Source: Acuticoccus sediminis
Lineage (GTDB): Bacteria > Pseudomonadota > Alphaproteobacteria > Rhizobiales > Amorphaceae
Direction: 5' to 3'
DNA length: 64,000 bases
Assembly: GCF_003258595.1 (NCBI RefSeq)
Contig: NZ_QHHQ01000008.1
Coordinates: forward strand, 236,242-300,241
Below, piece after piece: positions 38,110 to 46,750 of this stretch. The position numbers and the translations under genes are program-made. The notes under the pieces were generated by a model. That model did no database searches. It worked only from the letters and a program-made list of their open reading frames with translations, and had not been told where the DNA came from. Every line of letters starts with the position of its first letter. The first letter of the stretch is position 1.

Positions 38110-38928
38110 ATGTCCTTCACCAGCCGCGGTTTTCCGCTCTTTCTCACCTTCGACGTCGACTGCGAGACGCTCTGGACCGCGCGCGATCCGAAGAACGCCG
38201 AGCGGCCCATCGTCATGTCCCAGGGCCGCTACGGGTGGAAGCGCGGCATCTGGCGTGTGCTCGACCTTCTGAAGAAGTACGAGCTGACCACCACCTTTTT
38301 CGTCCCCGGCGTGGTCGTCGAGCAGCAGCCGGCGATGGTCGAGGCGATCCTGAAGGGCGGGCACGAGATCGCCCACCATTCCCACACCCACAAGTGGATC
38401 CTCAACTGCACCCACGAGGAAGAACACGAGGAGATGCAGAAGGGGATCGAGGCGATCGAGAAGGCGGCGGGCTACAAGCCCCGCGGCTGGCGCTCCCCGG
38501 CGGCCGAGTTCTCCGACATCACGCTCGGCCTCATCGAGCAGTACGGCTTCGACTACTCCTCGAACTTCTTCGACGACGACGAGCCCTACCTCCTCGATAT
38601 CGGCGGCCGGCGGACCGACATCGTCGAGCTACCGTTCCGCTGGGTCCTCGATGACGCGCCGTTCTTCAACTACTCGATCACCCTGCCGGGCCGGACGATG
38701 CAGGCCCCGTCGGCGCTGCTCGAGGCCTGGGTCGCCGAGTTCGACTGCCTCTACGCCGAGGGGCGGATGATGATGATCGGCATGCACCCGCAGATCATCG
38801 GCCAGCCCTCGCGCCTCAAGGTCCTGGAGGGCCTCATCGAGCACGCCCTGAAGCACGACAACGTGTGGATCGGCCGCTGCGATGCGATCACCGACGACAT
38901 GCGGCCGCGCCTGAAGGCTGCCGCATGA
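38110..38928 (+). CDS. polysaccharide-deacetylase-fold hydrolase (PuuE-like)
   Basis: 272-aa NodB-homology metal hydrolase. LTFDVDCET near residue 12 gives the catalytic Asp pair, and HSHTH at 90-94 gives two His ligands. Residues LTTTFFVPG and GWRSPAAEFSDITL fit the peptidoglycan/allantoinase-like branch. It has no signal peptide, so it acts in the cytoplasm on an imported compound, not on cell wall. It starts 8 bp after the permease and overlaps the next SDR gene by 4 bp, making it part of the catabolic operon. Confidence 0.88.
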   Translation: MSFTSRGFPLFLTFDVDCETLWTARDPKNAERPIVMSQGRYGWKRGIWRVLDLLKKYELTTTFFVPGVVVEQQPAMVEAILKGGHEIAHHSHTHKWILNCTHEEEHEEMQKGIEAIEKAAGYKPRGWRSPAAEFSDITLGLIEQYGFDYSSNFFDDDEPYLLDIGGRRTDIVELPFRWVLDDAPFFNYSITLPGRTMQAPSALLEAWVAEFDCLYAEGRMMMIGMHPQIIGQPSRLKVLEGLIEHALKHDNVWIGRCDAITDDMRPRLKAAA

Positions 38929-39641
38929 CGGGCCGCCTGGAGGGCCGGCGCATCCTCGTGACGGGCGGGGCCAGCGGCATCGGCCTTGCCACCGTCGAGC
39001 GGTTCCGGGCGGAGGGCGCCGGCGTCGCGGTCATCGACCTGAAGGGGCCCGGTGTCCTCGCCGCGGACCTTCGCTCCGCAGAGGCGACGCGGGAGGCGGT
39101 GACCGCCGCGGCCGGCGCCCTCGGCGGGCTCGACGGCCTGGTCAACGCGGTCGGCATCGACCTGCTGACGCCCTTCGGCGACATGACCGACGCCGAGTGG
39201 GACGACGTGATGGCCGTCAACCTCACCGGGCCGATGCGGGTCTGCCGCTACGCGCTGCCGCACATGTCCGCGGCGGGCGGCACCATCGTCAACGTCGCCT
39301 CGGCGGCGGGACTGTCGCCGCTGGCGCGCCGCGCAGCGTACTGCTCGTCCAAGGCGGGGCTCATCATGCTGGGCAAGACGCTGGCGAAGGAGCTGGCGCC
39401 GGCGGGGATCCGCGTCAACACCGTCTGCCCCGGCGCGGTCGACACGCCGCTGTTCCGGACCTCCTACGAGAACGACGCCGACCCGGGTGCCGCGCTGGAG
39501 GCGATCCGCGACCGCTACGCGCTGCACCGCGTGGCCGAGCCGCACGAACTCGCCGACGCGATCCTCTACCTGACGTCGGACGAGTCGAGCTACGTCACCG
39601 GCACGGCCTTCGCCGTGGACGGCGGCCGGACCTTCCACTGA
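38925..39641 (+). CDS. short-chain dehydrogenase/reductase (first of two)
   Basis: 238 aa. NAD(P) motif TGGASGIGLATV at about residues 14-25 and active site with Ser (VNVASAAGLSPL) and YCSSK in place of the usual YxxxK: the tyrosine and lysine are at AAYCSSKAG. A typical C-terminal end is TGTAFAVDGGRTF. ATG overlaps the preceding stop; the longer upstream frame is a shadow. Probably oxidises a hydroxyl intermediate from the hydrolase reaction. Confidence 0.92.
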   Translation: MTGRLEGRRILVTGGASGIGLATVERFRAEGAGVAVIDLKGPGVLAADLRSAEATREAVTAAAGALGGLDGLVNAVGIDLLTPFGDMTDAEWDDVMAVNLTGPMRVCRYALPHMSAAGGTIVNVASAAGLSPLARRAAYCSSKAGLIMLGKTLAKELAPAGIRVNTVCPGAVDTPLFRTSYENDADPGAALEAIRDRYALHRVAEPHELADAILYLTSDESSYVTGTAFAVDGGRTFH

Positions 39642-40369
39642 TGCGCCGCCTCGAAGGGCGCGTCGCGCTCGTCACCGCCGGCGGCGGGGGAATCGGCGCG
39701 GCCACCGTGCGCCGCTTCCTCGCCGAGGGCGCAAAGGTCGCGGCCCTCGACCTCGACGTCTCCGCCCTCGCGGACACCGGGGCCCTCGCGATGACCGGGG
39801 ACGGCACCGACCGTGCCACGCTGGAGGCGTTCGTCGCCGAGGCGGAGGCGCGCTTCGGCCCGCCCGACATCCTCTTCAACAACCTCGGCCAGAGCGCGCG
39901 GGAGAAGGGCGGCCCGTTCCTGTCGTCAGAAGAGGAGACGTGGCGCTTCGTCCTCGAGATCTCGCTCGTCTCGGCGATGCGGATGAACCGCCTCGTGGCC
40001 CCCGGCATGGCCGGGCGCGGGCGCGGGCGGATCGTCAACATGTCGAGCGACGCGGCGCTCGTGGGCGACGCCGGCCTCGCCGACTACGCTTCCGCCAAGA
40101 TGGGCGTCATCGGCCTCACCCGGTCGCTCGCCCGCGAGCTGGCGCCGAAGGGGATCACCGTCAACGCGGTCGCGCCCGGCGCCGTGCGCACCGCAGCCCA
40201 CCAGCGCCTCTCCCGCGAGGTGCTGGACCGCATCGTCGCCGCGACCCCGGTCGGCTTCATCGCCGATCCGGACGACGTCGCCGCGGCCGTCGCCTTCCTC
40301 GCCTCCGACGAGGCCCGTTTCATCACCGGACAGACGCTGCTGATCGACGGCGGCCGCTGGATGACCTGA
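39641..40369 (+). CDS. short-chain dehydrogenase/reductase (second of two)
   Basis: 242 aa. Cofactor motif TAGGGGIGAATV, catalytic Ser in VNMSSDAALVGD and YASAK further on, ending TGQTLLIDGGRW. ATG overlaps the first SDR stop (TGATG). Paralogous SDRs back to back suggest sequential or stereospecific steps of one pathway. Confidence 0.92.
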   Translation: MRRLEGRVALVTAGGGGIGAATVRRFLAEGAKVAALDLDVSALADTGALAMTGDGTDRATLEAFVAEAEARFGPPDILFNNLGQSAREKGGPFLSSEEETWRFVLEISLVSAMRMNRLVAPGMAGRGRGRIVNMSSDAALVGDAGLADYASAKMGVIGLTRSLARELAPKGITVNAVAPGAVRTAAHQRLSREVLDRIVAATPVGFIADPDDVAAAVAFLASDEARFITGQTLLIDGGRWMT

Positions 40370-40376
40370 GGACACC

Positions 40377-41774
40377 ATGACCGATCTCGCCGATCTCACC
40401 GCGACGGAGCTCGCGGCCGGCTACCGCGCCGGCACCTTCTCGCCGGTGGAGGTGGTCGATGCCGCGCTCGCCCGCATCGAGGCGCGCGCCGACCTCAACG
40501 CCTTCATCACCGTCACCGCCGACGAGGCCCGCGCCGCGGCCCGCGAGGCGGAGGAGGCGATGCAGTCCGGCAGCGAGCTGCCGCCGCTCTTCGGCCTGCC
40601 GTACTCGGTGAAGGACCTGACCCTGACGAAGGGCGTGCGCACGACCTTCGGCTCCAGGGCCTACGCCGACAACGTGCCGGACGAGGACGCCGTCGCGGTC
40701 GCCCGCGCCAGGGAGGCCGGCGCCATCCTCCTCGGCAAGACGACGACGCCGGAATTCGGCCACAAGATCCACACCTCGGCCCCGCTCTTCGGCCGCACCC
40801 TCAACCCGCACAGCCCGGACGTGACGCCGGGCGGCTCGTCCGGCGGCGCCGCGGTCGCGGTGGCGGCCGGCATGGGGCCGATTGCGCTGGGGACGGACGG
40901 GGGCGGGTCGGTGCGCATCCCCTCCGCCTGCTGCGGCACGGTCGGATTCAAGCCGACGCTGGGGACCATTCCCAACCTGCAGGCGGGCGATCTCTTCTCC
41001 TCGAACGTGCACGTCGCGCCGATGGCCCGCACCGTTGCCGACACCGCGCTGCTGTTCGAGGCGGTCGCCGGGTTCGACCGGCGCGACCCCTACGGTCAGG
41101 CGAACCTTCCCTTCCAGATGAAGGTCGAGGGCCTCGCGGGCCTGCGCGTCGCCTGGCTCCCGTCCGCCGGCAATCCCGTGGACGACGAGATCGCCGAGAT
41201 CACCGGCCGTGTCGTCACGATGATGGCCGATGCCGGCGCCATCGTGGACGAGATCGAGCTCGACTTCGCCTCGCTGGAGGAGACGTTCATGTTCGTCCTG
41301 GAGACGCTGCTCGCCTCACGCGCGCGGCCGATCCTCGATAAATACCGCGACCAGCTCGACCCGACGCTCCTCGTCCACGTCGACAACGGCTTCAAGCACT
41401 CCGCGTTGGAGCTGACCGGCGCCGGAGCGGCCCGCACGCGCGCCTTCAAGGCGGTGCAGAAGGTGTTCGAGTGGGCCGACGTGATCGTCTCGCCGACGCT
41501 TTCCGCCCCGCCGCTGCCCCACGAGCAGGACCCGCACGGTCCGGTCGTGATCAACGGCAAGCCGGCGGGCCGCGTCCGTGCCGCCTGGTACCCTTATACC
41601 CTGGCGTTCAACCTGACGGGCCACCCGGCGATCTCGATCCCGTGCGGCTGGACCGCCTCGGGGCTGCCGGTCGGCTTCCATCTCGCGGCCCCCTGGTACC
41701 AGGAGCGGGCGCTGCTGGCGGTCGCCGCCGACCTCGAGGCCCGGCTCGCCGTCGGCGCCGCGCAGGAGGCCTGA
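40377..41774 (+). CDS. amidase signature family enzyme
   Basis: 465 aa. The Ser-cisSer-Lys triad is readable as Lys79 (SVKDL), Ser154 (PGGSSGG) and nucleophile Ser178 (GTDGGGSVRIP), with full-length flanking domains. It hydrolyses an amide, the likely final or first enzymatic step of the imported substrate. ATG 40377 is 7 bases after the second SDR stop with a GAGGA site. It closes the operon and converges with the GGDEF gene. Confidence 0.93.
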   Translation: MTDLADLTATELAAGYRAGTFSPVEVVDAALARIEARADLNAFITVTADEARAAAREAEEAMQSGSELPPLFGLPYSVKDLTLTKGVRTTFGSRAYADNVPDEDAVAVARAREAGAILLGKTTTPEFGHKIHTSAPLFGRTLNPHSPDVTPGGSSGGAAVAVAAGMGPIALGTDGGGSVRIPSACCGTVGFKPTLGTIPNLQAGDLFSSNVHVAPMARTVADTALLFEAVAGFDRRDPYGQANLPFQMKVEGLAGLRVAWLPSAGNPVDDEIAEITGRVVTMMADAGAIVDEIELDFASLEETFMFVLETLLASRARPILDKYRDQLDPTLLVHVDNGFKHSALELTGAGAARTRAFKAVQKVFEWADVIVSPTLSAPPLPHEQDPHGPVVINGKPAGRVRAAWYPYTLAFNLTGHPAISIPCGWTASGLPVGFHLAAPWYQERALLAVAADLEARLAVGAAQEA

Positions 41775-41805
41775 CCCGGCGTCGGGGCGAGGGGGCGATC
41801 AGGCC
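41768..41805. terminator. possible hairpin overlapping two convergent stop codons
   Basis: GGCCTGA (41768-41774) is complementary to TCAGGCC (41799-41805), so the amidase and GGDEF stop codons pair with each other. An inner CCCG/CGGG stem (41775-41786) could also form. It may serve as a shared terminator; no T-run is present. Confidence 0.3.
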
Positions 41806-42905
41806 GCGTGCAGGGAGACGCAGTTGCGGCCGTCGCGCTTCGCCTCGTAGAGCGCCTGGTCGGCGCTCGACAGGATCTCGAACTTGCTGTCGAAGCCCTG
41901 GTGCGAGCCGCTGACGCCGAAGCTGGCGGTGAAGCGCAGCGGGCCGGTGTCGAGCAGCAGCGTCGAGTCCTCGATCCGCCTGCGGATGCGCTCGGCCGCG
42001 ACGTACCCGGTGCGCTGGTCGGTGTTGGGCATCAGCACGGCGAATTCCTCGCCGCCGATCCGCGCGGTCACGTCCGCCGCCCGGCACTCCGCGTTGAGGA
42101 TCGTGCTGAGCAGGCGGATCACCGAATCGCCGGTCGGATGGCCGTAGCGGTCGTTGATCGTCTTGAAGTAGTCGATGTCGAGGACGATGATCGTGAAGGG
42201 ATCCTTGTAGCGCAGCCAGCGTTCCCACGCCTTGTCGAGATGCATGTAGAACGAGCGGCGGTTGTTGAGCCCGCTGAGCTCGTCCGCGTAGGCGAGGCGC
42301 TGGATCTCCGACTCGGCCTCGACGCGGCGATGCTCGTGCAGCATGACGCTGCCGAGGAAGGCGATCCCCAGCATCCGCACCACGTTGAGCGGGACGAAGC
42401 TCTCCTGCAGCGTCTTCAGGGCGATGTCGATCGGCAGCAGGAAGGCGCCGAGCGAGCAGATCGGGGCGACGAGGGTGAGGACGAGGACGTGGGTGTGGCG
42501 GAAGGGCTTGCCCGGCGTCACGAGGATCGAGCGGCAGACCAGTCCGAGCCCCGTGCTCAGGAGGAGGATCGTCACGCCCGGGATGGCACCGTCCCCGCCG
42601 AGCCAGAGCCGGTACGCGCCGGCGATCACGGCGGACACGAGCCCCGCGACGGGACCGCCGAAGAATGCCGCCAGCATGACCATCGTGGTGCGGGAATCGA
42701 CGAAGACGCCGGGCACGACCTCCGTCGGGTCGAGCATGGTGATCAGGCCGCCGATGCCGAGGATGATGCCGGTGCAGACCGGGGGGATGCGACCCCGCCA
42801 GTAGGACAGGGCGAAGCCGTAGAAGAGCGCGACGAACGCCAGCAAGCCCGTGTTGCGCAGGAGTGTGAGCGTCATTTCGAACAAGGCGGACAATCCTCGT
42901 CGCAT
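41799..42905 (-). CDS. membrane diguanylate cyclase (5TM-LYT + GGDEF)
   Basis: 368 aa from ATG 42905. About six hydrophobic segments in the first 190 residues match the 5TMR-LYT membrane sensor (YRLWLGGDGAIPGV). The C-terminal GGDEF domain contains RIGGEEFAVLMP, so the catalytic loop is GGEEF and cyclic-di-GMP synthesis is expected. There is no EAL domain. The open frame reaches 42974; the first 23 residues look like leader sequence. Confidence 0.88.
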   Translation of the reverse strand: MRRGLSALFEMTLTLLRNTGLLAFVALFYGFALSYWRGRIPPVCTGIILGIGGLITMLDPTEVVPGVFVDSRTTMVMLAAFFGGPVAGLVSAVIAGAYRLWLGGDGAIPGVTILLLSTGLGLVCRSILVTPGKPFRHTHVLVLTLVAPICSLGAFLLPIDIALKTLQESFVPLNVVRMLGIAFLGSVMLHEHRRVEAESEIQRLAYADELSGLNNRRSFYMHLDKAWERWLRYKDPFTIIVLDIDYFKTINDRYGHPTGDSVIRLLSTILNAECRAADVTARIGGEEFAVLMPNTDQRTGYVAAERIRRRIEDSTLLLDTGPLRFTASFGVSGSHQGFDSKFEILSSADQALYEAKRDGRNCVSLHAA

Positions 42906-43253
42906 CGCCGGTCGACCACGGCTGTCCGCGTCATACTCACACCGCCCGCGACATCGCCGGCCCCGACCTAACACGCACGTTAAATTGCGTTAATAGTCAC
43001 ACCTGAAATTCCGTCATCGATGGACAGCTTTCGCGTCGCGGCACGGGCGTCAGATCGCCGCAGCGGCGGGGGAGGGGCATCGGGACGGGAGCGCCAAAAA
43101 ATCGCGTGAAGGACGACCCATGCACTGAACGCGTAACGCACATGTCCATATGGACAGAACGCGCGCGCTGCCCTTTGTGTGCGTTGGGATTGAATGGCAT
43201 TGTCGGAACGCGAGTCGCTTCGCCATGCGGCCCAGTCAAGAAACGGACGGTTA
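42906..43253. other. intergenic region before the sulfotransferase-like gene
   Basis: 348 bp without a supportable gene. The right half is lower in GC than the flanking operons, matching the coding sequence that follows. An in-frame ATG exists at 43194. No motif recognised with confidence. Confidence 0.35.
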
Positions 43254-44036
43254 ATGTCGACTCTTCAGTACCTTATCAGAGAAAAACTGCATTCTGCCCC
43301 AATCCTCAAATTGTTTGAGGGCGATGTATTTTACAATGGTGCTCCTGTCTTCGATGTGCCTCTAGTCGTTATGCTGTTTTGCAATAGGTCGGGGTCCAAT
43401 CTTGCTGCTCAATATCTTTTGAACACGGGGCTGGTCGGGGGGCTGCAGGAGAGCACCAACCACGCCAGCGTTGCGTTTGCGAAGAAGAAGTATAACGCAT
43501 CGTCCTATGGCGAACTCTTCGAGGCTCAAGCCAGGGACGTTATCGACCGGGGGCGGTGGTACGGCATCAAGGCCAGCCCCAATCAGTTGGCCATGCTGAA
43601 GAAATGGGGGCTTCTCTCCCTGTTCCCGTCGGTAAAAATTCTGAATTCAACTCGCAAGGATGTCGTTGGCCAGGCCGTATCGCTTTCGATCGCGATGCAG
43701 ACGCAGAAGTGGACGAGCCAGGCGGACGTCCCTGATGTGGAAGTCGGCTATGACTTCCAGGATATTACAGGGCACATCAACCGCATCTGCACCCAGGCGG
43801 CGGCGTCGCACATGGTCGCGGCCGCACTGTCGACCCCGATGCATGAACTGGTCTACGAGGATGTCGTCGAGGATCCGATCGGCGCGATCCGAGGGGCCGT
43901 CCGATTTATGGGCTTTCCGGACGGTGACCTCGATATCGGCGAGCCGAAAATCCAGAAACAGGCCGATGAAAAGAACGACCTTTTCATAAAGATGTACGGG
44001 GAAGAGTTGCTCGGTCGCATCGTGAAGTCCGTATAG
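43254..44036 (+). CDS. Stf0-like sulfotransferase family protein
   Basis: 260 aa. The phosphosulfate-binding P-loop is VMLFCNRSGSNLAAQYLLNT (motif NRSGSNL, 44-50). A later KILNSTRKDVVGQAVSLSIA provides the second PAPS-binding segment with Arg and Ser. This is the pattern of the trehalose-type Stf0 sulfotransferases. It would sulfate a sugar or lipid. GC and codon use are lower than its neighbours, suggesting transfer. It is next to a GT25-like gene 67 bp on. Start ATG 43254 fits the family start; an upstream in-frame ATG adds 20 unlikely residues. Confidence 0.75.
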   Translation: MSTLQYLIREKLHSAPILKLFEGDVFYNGAPVFDVPLVVMLFCNRSGSNLAAQYLLNTGLVGGLQESTNHASVAFAKKKYNASSYGELFEAQARDVIDRGRWYGIKASPNQLAMLKKWGLLSLFPSVKILNSTRKDVVGQAVSLSIAMQTQKWTSQADVPDVEVGYDFQDITGHINRICTQAAASHMVAAALSTPMHELVYEDVVEDPIGAIRGAVRFMGFPDGDLDIGEPKIQKQADEKNDLFIKMYGEELLGRIVKSV

Positions 44037-44103
44037 TCTGGTTGGCTGGGCGATGTGCCGCTAGAGTTATCGGCAAGTGACCAGCGAGTGTCGTGTGATT
44101 TAA

Positions 44104-44901
44104 ATGAAAACGTACTACATAAATCGGGAGGTCGATGACGCTCGTCGCCAGGGGCTGATCGATGCCGCCGCATCGTTCGAGACCCTGGAGCTCGAACGAA
44201 TCGAGGCCGTTGACGGTCATCGCGGTGGTTTTTCGCCGGCGACGGCGCTGCCGGACCTGTTTCCGAACCTGCCCGAGCGGATCAGGGATCCGAGTGCGCG
44301 CGGCTATACGGCCGTCTTCATGAGTCACGCCAAATGCTGGCGCAAGCTGCTCGAATCCGATCGCCCGTACGCGCTGATCGTCGAGGATGACGTCCGCTTC
44401 ACGTCCGATGCCAGGTCGCTCGACGATGCCATCGCGTCCCTCGATCGCCCGTTCGACATCATCTTCGTCAACAGCCGGGCGAACCGGATCATGACGCTCG
44501 CTGGATACGAGCGTGGCCGTGACGTGTTCGTGCCGGTCGATGGAATGTATGCGAATCTTCTACGGCACCAGCCAGCCGAATGCCTGGAGGCGAGCTGGGT
44601 CAGCAAGGACGGTGTCCTTCCCGCACCCGGTGGGGATGGGTACGTTGTGTCCCGCGCCGGTGCACGCAGGCTGCTCGATTACGTCGCGGGGCTGAAACAG
44701 CTCTTCCATGTCGATGTCTTCCTGTTCTGCGCTGCCGCGGGGGCGACGCTGCGCGACGCGCCGCACCTCCCTCTCCTGTTCCGTCGCGCCCCTGACATCG
44801 GGTTGAGCCTCGACGGTTACGTCTGGGCGAAATTCGCGTCGTTCCCGCGTCAGGACATCACATCGTCGGTCCGCGCGGGCAGACCGCTGAGCGAGGCGTA
44901 G
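44104..44901 (+). CDS. glycosyltransferase family 25-like protein
   Basis: 265 aa. [19 protein letters not shown] is a typical GT25 start, followed by [13 protein letters not shown] and LIVEDDVRF (93-97 holds the acidic metal motif), then a [17 protein letters not shown] segment. This family adds galactose or similar sugars to lipooligosaccharide cores. It sits 67 bp after the Stf0-like gene, and the pair may build a sulfated surface glycan. Confidence 0.85.
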   Translation: MKTYYINREVDDARRQGLIDAAASFETLELERIEAVDGHRGGFSPATALPDLFPNLPERIRDPSARGYTAVFMSHAKCWRKLLESDRPYALIVEDDVRFTSDARSLDDAIASLDRPFDIIFVNSRANRIMTLAGYERGRDVFVPVDGMYANLLRHQPAECLEASWVSKDGVLPAPGGDGYVVSRAGARRLLDYVAGLKQLFHVDVFLFCAAAGATLRDAPHLPLLFRRAPDIGLSLDGYVWAKFASFPRQDITSSVRAGRPLSEA

Positions 44902-44957
44902 CGCATCGTTCGGCCCTGTGGCCGGGAGGGAATCGGGGAGGAGGGGTGCTGTGAGCC

Positions 44958-45034
<77 letters not shown>

Positions 45035-45323
45035 CTAGGCGAAGAGACCTAATGGAACCGGGGCGGAACGGCAAGACGCAGTTTCGACTATCCCGATCCG
45101 GCGGGGACAACTTTCGCCGAACCGGCGTTGTCCGCCACACGCCGGGGGCCCGGTGCATCGCGCAGGCGAGCGCCAGCCATCGCGTCGCCGGCCGGGCGGT
45201 GGCCGGGCCGCGTCGTCCCGTTGCTCCGGCGGCCAACCCGGCGACGACGGAGCAGACCGCCCCCGGGTACCGGCCCGTCCTGTCGGCGGGGCCGCCCGGC
45301 GGGGCGGGCCGCCGGGCGAGGGG

Positions 45324-46452
45324 TCATTCGACGTCGGCGACGTCGGCGGTCGTGCCGTAGGCGCGTTGTGCGAGCGAGGCTTCCATGAACGGCGTCAGCT
45401 CGCCGTCGAGGACGTCGTCGGGGGCGGTCGATTCCACGCCCGTGCGAAGGTCCTTCACGAGCTGGTACGGCTGCAGAACGTAGGAGCGGATCTGGTGGCC
45501 CCAGCCGATGTCGGACTTGGAGTCCGCCTCGGCCTGCGCCTTCTCCTCGCGCTTCTTCAGCTCCGCCTCGTAGAGGCGGGCGCGCAGCATGTCCCACGCC
45601 GTGGCGCGGTTCTTGTGCTGCGAGCGCTCGTTCTGGCACGCCACCACGATCCCGGTCGGAACGTGCGTGATGCGCACCGCCGAATCGGTCGTGTTGACGT
45701 GCTGGCCGCCCGCGCCGGAGGCCCGGTAGGTGTCGATCCGGCAGTCGCCCTCGTTGATCTCGATGTCGATCCGGTCGTCGATCACCGGATAGACCCAGAT
45801 CGAGGCGAAGGACGTGTGCCGGCGCGCCTGGCTGTCGTACGGCGAGATGCGCACCAGGCGGTGGACGCCCGATTCGGTCTTCAGCCAGCCGTACGCGTTC
45901 TCGCCCTTCACCTCGATGGTGGCGGACTTGATGCCGGCCTCTTCGCCGTCCTGGTACTCGATGGTCGAGACCTTGAAGCCGGACTGCTCGGCCCAGCGCA
46001 CGTACATGCGCAGCAGCATCGAGGCCCAGTCCTGCGACTCGGTTCCGCCCGCGCCGGAGTGGATCTCGACGTAGCAGTCGTTGGCGTCCGCCTCGCCCGA
46101 GAGGAGGGCGGCGATCTGCTTCTTCCCGAGGTCGGCCTCGAGCTGCTTCAGCGCGGCTTCGGCGTCGGCGACGACGGTCTTGTCGCCCTCCATCTCGCCG
46201 AGCTCGATCAGCTCGACGTTGTCGGACAGCTCGCGCTCGATCCCGTTGATCGTGTTGATCTGGGTCTCGAGGCGCTGGCGCTCCTGCATCAGGCCCTGGG
46301 CGCGCTGCGGATCATCCCACAGGGTGGGGTTCTCGGCGGCGGCGTTCAGCTCTTCGAGGCGTTTGACGGCGTTGTCCCAGTCAAAGATGCCTCCTCAGCA
46401 GGCTGAGTGCCTGCTTGATCTCGTCTACGAGGGTCTCGGTCTCGGCCTTCAC
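45324..46452 (-). CDS. prfB: peptide chain release factor 2, with programmed +1 frameshift
   Basis: Recognises UGA/UAA stops and releases the finished protein. Zero frame runs from GTG 46452 (ribosome site AAGGAG) for 23 codons to a UGA at 46383-46381, then translation shifts +1 and continues at GAC 46382 down to 45324, giving 375 aa. The body holds [14 protein letters not shown] and the peptidyl-transferase motif [10 protein letters not shown] (GGQ). Annotators that ignore the shift would split it into two frames, 46611-46381 and 46289-45324. Confidence 0.96.
46380..46395 (-). promoter_or_regulatory. prfB programmed frameshift signal
   Basis: AGGAGG-CAT-CTT-TGA-C: an internal Shine-Dalgarno, three bases, the slippery CTT, the in-frame UGA and a following C. 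The layout equals the E. coli prfB site. When release factor 2 is scarce the ribosome shifts to read GAC, so the protein controls its own supply. Confidence 0.95.
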
Positions 46453-46526
46453 GGCGGTCTCCTTGTTCGGAGGTCTCGATATCGTCGCCTCGGCCGCGGA
46501 CGCAAGGGCCAGACGGGGATTGCCGG

Positions 46527-46637
46527 TCAGCCCGAGCCGATCATGAAGCGGATGGCGATGGCGACGGAGCCCACGGTGGCGACCCCGGCGCACCAGAGCG
46601 CCACGAACCACAACAGCTTACGCACGGAGGAGGGCAT
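46527..46637 (-). CDS. 36-aa DUF2474-like small membrane protein at the cyd locus
   Basis: MPSSVRKLLWFVALWCAG begins the peptide, which has one membrane helix (about residues 8-30). A basic N-terminus and WCAG in the helix are typical of DUF2474-like small subunits found after cydB. ATG 46637 and TGA at 46529-46527. It lies 113 bp downstream of cydB. It is probably a CydX-like accessory of the quinol oxidase. Too short for most ORF finders. Confidence 0.8.
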   Translation of the reverse strand: MPSSVRKLLWFVALWCAGVATVGSVAIAIRFMIGSG

Positions 46638-46750
46638 GGATGCACTTCGTCGGTTGCGGGCCGGATGGGTGGCCCTGTTCGGGGGGCCGGGCGGCGCGGC
46701 CCGCGCCCGGCGGAGGAGAGGCCGCGGCGCGGGCCCGGCGGCCGGCGGCG

